Part shown: piece by piece, positions 60,176 to 64,000 of the stretch
Layout: the number at the start of each line of letters is the position of its first letter
Numbering within the stretch: position 1 is the stretch's first letter
Assembly: GCA_947474855.1 (NCBI GenBank)
Contig: CANJKV010000001.1
Coordinates: 45,622-109,621, forward strand
Direction: 5' to 3'
DNA length: 64,000 nucleotides
DNA from: Aurantimonadaceae bacterium
Lineage (GTDB): Bacteria > Pseudomonadota > Alphaproteobacteria > Rhizobiales > Rhizobiaceae
The notes under the pieces: model-generated
Database searches by the model: none
Seen by the model: the letters and a program-made list of their open reading frames with translations, nothing else
What the model was told of the DNA's origin: nothing
Position numbers and translations under genes: made by a program

Positions 60176-60344
60176 ACGTTTTCGTTCCTTCGGACCGGCA
60201 GGCGCTCGCGGGGGCGCTCGTCCCGGCTTCTGACACGATGCTTAAGGCGTTGATTTACGAGGCACCATCGCGGAGTGAATGGCGTTCGCCCCCTCCTGCT
60301 CGACCTTTTGCGCGCCTGTTGCTTGGATGCAACAAACGCTGGGA

Positions 60345-61466
60345 TCAGTACTGCTGCGCCACGGACGGAAAGTAGGGATCCAGCGGATCGGCTTCACGCG
60401 TCGGGTAGGCGTCGACGGCCGGCATGGTCGATCCGGTTTCCCGGGAATCGACGTAGGACTGCGCGCCATATCCGCCTTGAGACGAGCCATAGCCGCCCTG
60501 CGCGGCGGGGTAACCGCCGGATGCACCGCCACCCTGGGCCGGATAAAGCTGCTGCGGATAACCCGCCTGACCATTGCCGTAGGGCTGCTGCTGAGCCGGA
60601 TAGGACTGCGACTGCGCCGGGTAGGACTGGCTCGGCATGCCGCCGACGCCGCCGCCCTCCATCGGCGCGCCCATGCCGGTCGCGCCCGTGTTGCTGGCGA
60701 CGTATTGCGGCAGGTCATCGTCGTTCTCGCCGACGAGTGCCTCGTTGCCCTGCAGCACGACCACCTTCGCTCCGACCGGGATGCGGTTGTAGAGGTCGAT
60801 GGCGTCCTGGTTCATCAGGCGGATGCAGCCGGACGAGGCGGCGGTGCCGATCGTCCACCACTCGGCCGTGCCGTGCAGGCGGTAGAGCGTGTCCTTGCCG
60901 TCCGCGTAGAGGTACAGCGCGCGCGCGCCCAGCGGATTGGTCAGGCCCGGGGGCATGCCGTTCTTGTACGGCTCCAGCTCGGGCTTGCGCTTGATCATCT
61001 CCGCCGGCGGATGCCAGCTCGGCCATTCGCGTTTTGTGCCGACCTTCGCCTCGCCCTTCCAGGACAGACCGGAGCCGCCCACGGCCACGCCGTAGCGCAT
61101 CGCCATGCCGTTGGCCTCGACCACGTAGAGGAAGCGGTTCGGCGTATCGACGATCACCGTGCCGACTTCGTAGCCCTGCGCGTTGTAGGGCACGCGCTGG
61201 CGCAGGAAGCGCGGATCGACCTTGTCGACCGGGATCTCGACGAGGTGGTGGCCGTTGTCGTCCACGGCCGCGTAGTTCATCACGGAGTCCGGCGGCGTCG
61301 GTGCGCCGAACGCCGACTCGGCGGCGAGCTGGGTCTCGGGCGGCATCTGGGTCGCTTCGGGCGCGAAGGCGTCCTCGGTGAGAGAATCGTGCGTCAGGCA
61401 GCCCGACAGCGACATCGTCGCCGCGGCCATCAACGCGATCCGGCTCGTTTTCGACAGCATTCTCAT
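60345..61466 (-). CDS. L,D-transpeptidase (ErfK/YbiS/YhnG) lipoprotein with repetitive C-terminal tail
   Basis: Lipobox MSLSGC; RLHGTAEWWTIGTAASSGCIRLMNQDAIDLYNRI catalytic motif; P/Q/Y/G/S-rich tail. Confidence 0.93.
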   Translation of the reverse strand: MRMLSKTSRIALMAAATMSLSGCLTHDSLTEDAFAPEATQMPPETQLAAESAFGAPTPPDSVMNYAAVDDNGHHLVEIPVDKVDPRFLRQRVPYNAQGYEVGTVIVDTPNRFLYVVEANGMAMRYGVAVGGSGLSWKGEAKVGTKREWPSWHPPAEMIKRKPELEPYKNGMPPGLTNPLGARALYLYADGKDTLYRLHGTAEWWTIGTAASSGCIRLMNQDAIDLYNRIPVGAKVVVLQGNEALVGENDDDLPQYVASNTGATGMGAPMEGGGVGGMPSQSYPAQSQSYPAQQQPYGNGQAGYPQQLYPAQGGGASGGYPAAQGGYGSSQGGYGAQSYVDSRETGSTMPAVDAYPTREADPLDPYFPSVAQQY

Positions 61467-61851
61467 GCGAGACCTTCCTCGACCTGCGGAACCTGGTGCC
61501 GCCCGGGCGCAACGCGTGCCCCCCGACGGGCGCCCGCGACGCTGCACCGCGATTCCCCGGTTTCGTCCGCAGCAAACCTGCAACAGTGTCAACCGTGTGG
61601 CACGGACAGGGTTTCTACTATGCTATTGGAGAACAATGTCCTAAGCAGACTGGCCTCGAAAACGGACCGCGTTTGCAGCGCGAAAGGCCCACGTAGGGCC
61701 GGACTGGCAGGAATCCTGCCGATGGCGCAAGCCTTTGCGGCGTCCTTGAGGGCGGCGCGCGTCACCCGTCCGAGCAAGCAGACCTGTTGCAGGACAGACA
61801 CAGAGATCGACCGCGGAACGAGGACGCCGCGGCTCGGGATGAGGACCGGAC

Positions 61852-62493
61852 ATGAAGAATCTGATCGCGGCGGCCCTTTTTTGCGCGTCGCTCTCCGCCT
61901 GCGCCACGACGCAGCCGGACGTGGCACTGCAGCCGGTGGCTCGGGGCCCCTCGCCGGAGGAGGTGCGGAACGACAATCACTGCCGAGGCCTGCTGATGCA
62001 GCCCGGGACCTTCGTCTACGTCCAGTGCCGGCTCGCCATGGACGGCACCCAGCTCAAGCAGGAGCGCCAGTTCCGCGCCCGGCTGGAATCGGTCGGCGGC
62101 CCGCTCGCGCCCGACGTCGAGAACGCGATGCGCGCCGACGTCATCTGCAACTTCAACGAAGCGTCCAAGCTCTCGCAGCAGGTGGGCGACGCGCAGGCCC
62201 TCGCCTACCAGGCGCTCGGCAAGTGCCGCCGCCAGCGCGGCGTGCTTGAGCGCTCGGTCGCCACCTGGCTGCCGGGCCGCTTCGACGCCCTGGCCACCTA
62301 CGAGCAGGATGCCGTCGGGCGGAACGTGACGACGATCAACGAGGCGCGGGCCTTCCCGACGACGCCTCCCCCCGGCGCGATGGCCGCGGCAGGCGCACCC
62401 GGCCCGGGTGGCATGCCGGGAGCCGGCGCGACCCAGCCGGTCGGCGGCCCGGCCGTGCCGACGGGCCAGCTCGCGCCGATGCGGGCCTACTGA
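61852..62493 (+). CDS. Putative lipoprotein, hypothetical
   Basis: MKNLIAAALFCASLSACATTQPDV (lipobox LSAC); coherent hydrophilic protein with G/P/A-rich C-terminus. Confidence 0.72.
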   Translation: MKNLIAAALFCASLSACATTQPDVALQPVARGPSPEEVRNDNHCRGLLMQPGTFVYVQCRLAMDGTQLKQERQFRARLESVGGPLAPDVENAMRADVICNFNEASKLSQQVGDAQALAYQALGKCRRQRGVLERSVATWLPGRFDALATYEQDAVGRNVTTINEARAFPTTPPPGAMAAAGAPGPGGMPGAGATQPVGGPAVPTGQLAPMRAY

Positions 62494-62680
62494 GCCGCGG
62501 CGCGGCACGATCGCGTCGCAACCCATTGTTCACCACGCACGAAACGTTGGGGAGTTCGGGCAACGCGTGTTGCGCTGTTGCACTAGCGAGATGGCCTGGC
62601 TTGCCCCAATTTGCGCTGCATGCGTATTTCCTGAGGTGGCTTGGGCGCATTCAACGTTTGACAGTAGAGGATCCCTCTCA

Positions 62681-62851
62681 ATGAAGAACATCATGGTTAT
62701 CGCCGCTGTGTCGTTCGCGATGGCTACCCTCGCCGGCTGCGCCGGTGACGGCATCGGCAAGGGCGTCGGCAAGGGCAAGGGCAAGGGCCCGGTCGTCGTT
62801 GAAGAGCCGGCGCCGGTCGTGACGCAGGACACCTACGTCTCGAAGGGCTGA
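62681..62851 (+). CDS. Small Gly/Lys-repeat lipoprotein (56 aa)
   Basis: MKNIMVIAAVSFAMATLAGCAGDGIGKGVGKGKGKGPVVVEEPAPVVTQDTYVSKG; lipobox LAGC; terminator downstream. Confidence 0.7.
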   Translation: MKNIMVIAAVSFAMATLAGCAGDGIGKGVGKGKGKGPVVVEEPAPVVTQDTYVSKG

Positions 62852-62911
62852 GCCCCGCCAAAACCAGCGGCGAGCGGGCAGCTTCCTCGAAGCGCCCCTC
62901 GCCTGTCTTCA

Positions 62912-62946
62912 GGCTCGTCGGTTCATCAGGACCGGCGAGCCTTTTC
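62912..62946 (+). terminator. Rho-independent terminator
   Basis: GGCTCGTCGG-TTCATCAGGA-CCGGCGAGCC-TTTTCC; 10-bp stem with one G-T pair followed by a T run. Confidence 0.7.
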
Positions 62947-63005
62947 CATTTGAAACACTCGCGCGCAGTCGACATCGAGCGCCAGCCCGGTGCGGCGACC
63001 GAATC

Positions 63006-63371
63006 TCAGGGATCGCGGCGCAGGCCCTTGGCGGCGAGTTCGTCGAGATAGGTCTGCCAGCGCGCGTCGCGATTCGCGCCGAGCTCGGACAGGTAGCTCC
63101 AGGTGAAAAGGCCGCTGTCGTGCCCGTCGTCGAAGACGATTCGCACGGCGTAATGGCCGATCGGCAAAACGTCGCGGATCGCCACGGCGCGCTTGCCGCC
63201 CACCGTCACGCGCTGGTCCGGAGCGTGGCCCTGCACCTCGGCCGAGGGCGACATGACGCGGAGCATCTCGGCGGGCAGTTCGTCCCGCGAGCCGCCCTTC
63301 CAGACGATGAGCAGGGTTCGACGGTCGGGCGAGATGCGCAGCTCTTCGGGAACTTGCGTGGGTGACGACAT
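63006..63371 (-). CDS. DUF971 domain-containing protein
   Basis: PEELRISPDRRTLLIVWKGGSRDELPAEMLRVMSPSAEVQGHAP...VGHYAVRIVFDDGHDSGLFTWSYL-like (here PIGHYAVRIVFDDGHDSGLFTWSYL). Confidence 0.9.
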   Translation of the reverse strand: MSSPTQVPEELRISPDRRTLLIVWKGGSRDELPAEMLRVMSPSAEVQGHAPDQRVTVGGKRAVAIRDVLPIGHYAVRIVFDDGHDSGLFTWSYLSELGANRDARWQTYLDELAAKGLRRDP

Positions 63372-63497
63372 GATTCGTGGCCTTTGAGCTGAAGGGAGGA
63401 CGCCCCGCGGAGGGTCGCTCCGCTTGACCGCGCCCACCCCTGCTTCCACATTCGGGGGATCAGCACGGGAGAATGCGCCCTCCGGGGCGGTTATGTC

Positions 63498-64000
63498 ATG
63501 GATCAAGCCGAGAACATCAAGCTGGACAAGGCCCCGGCCGCGGCCCGTCCGCAGATGATCGATCCGTTCAAGCGACCGATCACCTATCTCCGGGTCTCCG
63601 TCACCGACCGTTGCGACTTCCGCTGCGTGTACTGCATGGCGGAGGACATGACGTTTCTCCCCAAGCGGGACCTCCTGACGCTCGAAGAGCTCGACCGCCT
63701 GTCGAGCGCCTTCATCGCCAAGGGCGTGCGCAAGCTTCGGCTTACCGGCGGCGAACCCTTGGTGCGGCGCGGCATCATGCAGCTCATCCGCTCCCTGTCC
63801 CGGCACCTGGACAGCGGCGCGTTGGAAGAGCTGACGCTGACCACCAACGGCTCGCAGCTCGCGCGATTCGCTTCCGAACTCGCCGATTGCGGCGTCAGGC
63901 GAATCAACGTGTCCCTCGACACGCTCGATGCCGGCAAGTTCAAGGCGATCACGCGCTGGGGCGACTTCGACAAGGTGATGGGCGGCCTCATGGCCGCGCG
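63498..64000 (+). CDS. moaA: GTP 3',8-cyclase MoaA (3' end truncated by window edge)
   Basis: [40 protein letters not shown]...[15 protein letters not shown] (radical SAM CxxxCxxC); open at window edge. Confidence 0.95.
   Translation, partial: MDQAENIKLDKAPAAARPQMIDPFKRPITYLRVSVTDRCDFRCVYCMAEDMTFLPKRDLLTLEELDRLSSAFIAKGVRKLRLTGGEPLVRRGIMQLIRSLSRHLDSGALEELTLTTNGSQLARFASELADCGVRRINVSLDTLDAGKFKAITRWGDFDKVMGGLMAA

Noticed and set aside
60242-60718. Minus-strand ORF downstream of and overlapping the L,D-transpeptidase
   Set aside because: Out-of-frame translation of the repetitive tail region of the transpeptidase.
63372-63497. Molybdenum cofactor riboswitch upstream of moaA
   Set aside because: Leader is short and I cannot recognise the conserved Moco motif; only a small GC stem near the start codon.

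Overview
High-GC (roughly two-thirds GC or more by eye) alphaproteobacterial chromosomal window, probably Hyphomicrobiales and possibly Aurantimonadaceae-like (inference from gene content). I recognised no rRNA, tRNA, CRISPR array, prophage or intact transposase. Contents: (i) a LacI-regulated catabolic region (ALDH, enoyl-CoA hydratase, CoA-transferase / FAD oxidoreductase) next to a D-glucarate cluster (LysR, kdgD, gudD, orphan Bug/TctC receptor); (ii) a TetR/RidA divergon and an iron-type ABC transporter; (iii) a 166-bp MITE-like inverted-repeat element; (iv) two histidine kinases and a single-domain receiver beside the most striking locus, a 2345-aa multicopper oxidase of apparent MnxG/McoA/MofA (Mn(II)-oxidase) type in an operon with a beta-propeller-like protein, a SCO1/SenC protein and a cytochrome c/binding-protein-like fusion, with a divergent HExxH metalloprotease-like gene and a truncated heavy-metal P-type ATPase nearby; (v) a CtrA-box-preceded transglutaminase-like protease gene, and an aconitase/GntR/Bug cluster; (vi) a divergent two-operon cluster linking a cysteine-less PTPS/QueD homologue, a Zn-dehydrogenase, a GT4 glycosyltransferase, two methyltransferases, a CDP-alcohol phosphatidyltransferase, a sulfatase-superfamily membrane enzyme and a TauE exporter; (vii) an Anbu proteasome-like locus (ATP-grasp, alpha-E, Anbu) without the usual transglutaminase; (viii) envelope lipoproteins, an L,D-transpeptidase, a DUF971 gene and partial moaA. 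The supplied ORF track omits the two edge genes (ALDH and moaA) and contains many long antisense or out-of-frame ORFs that I regard as GC artefacts.
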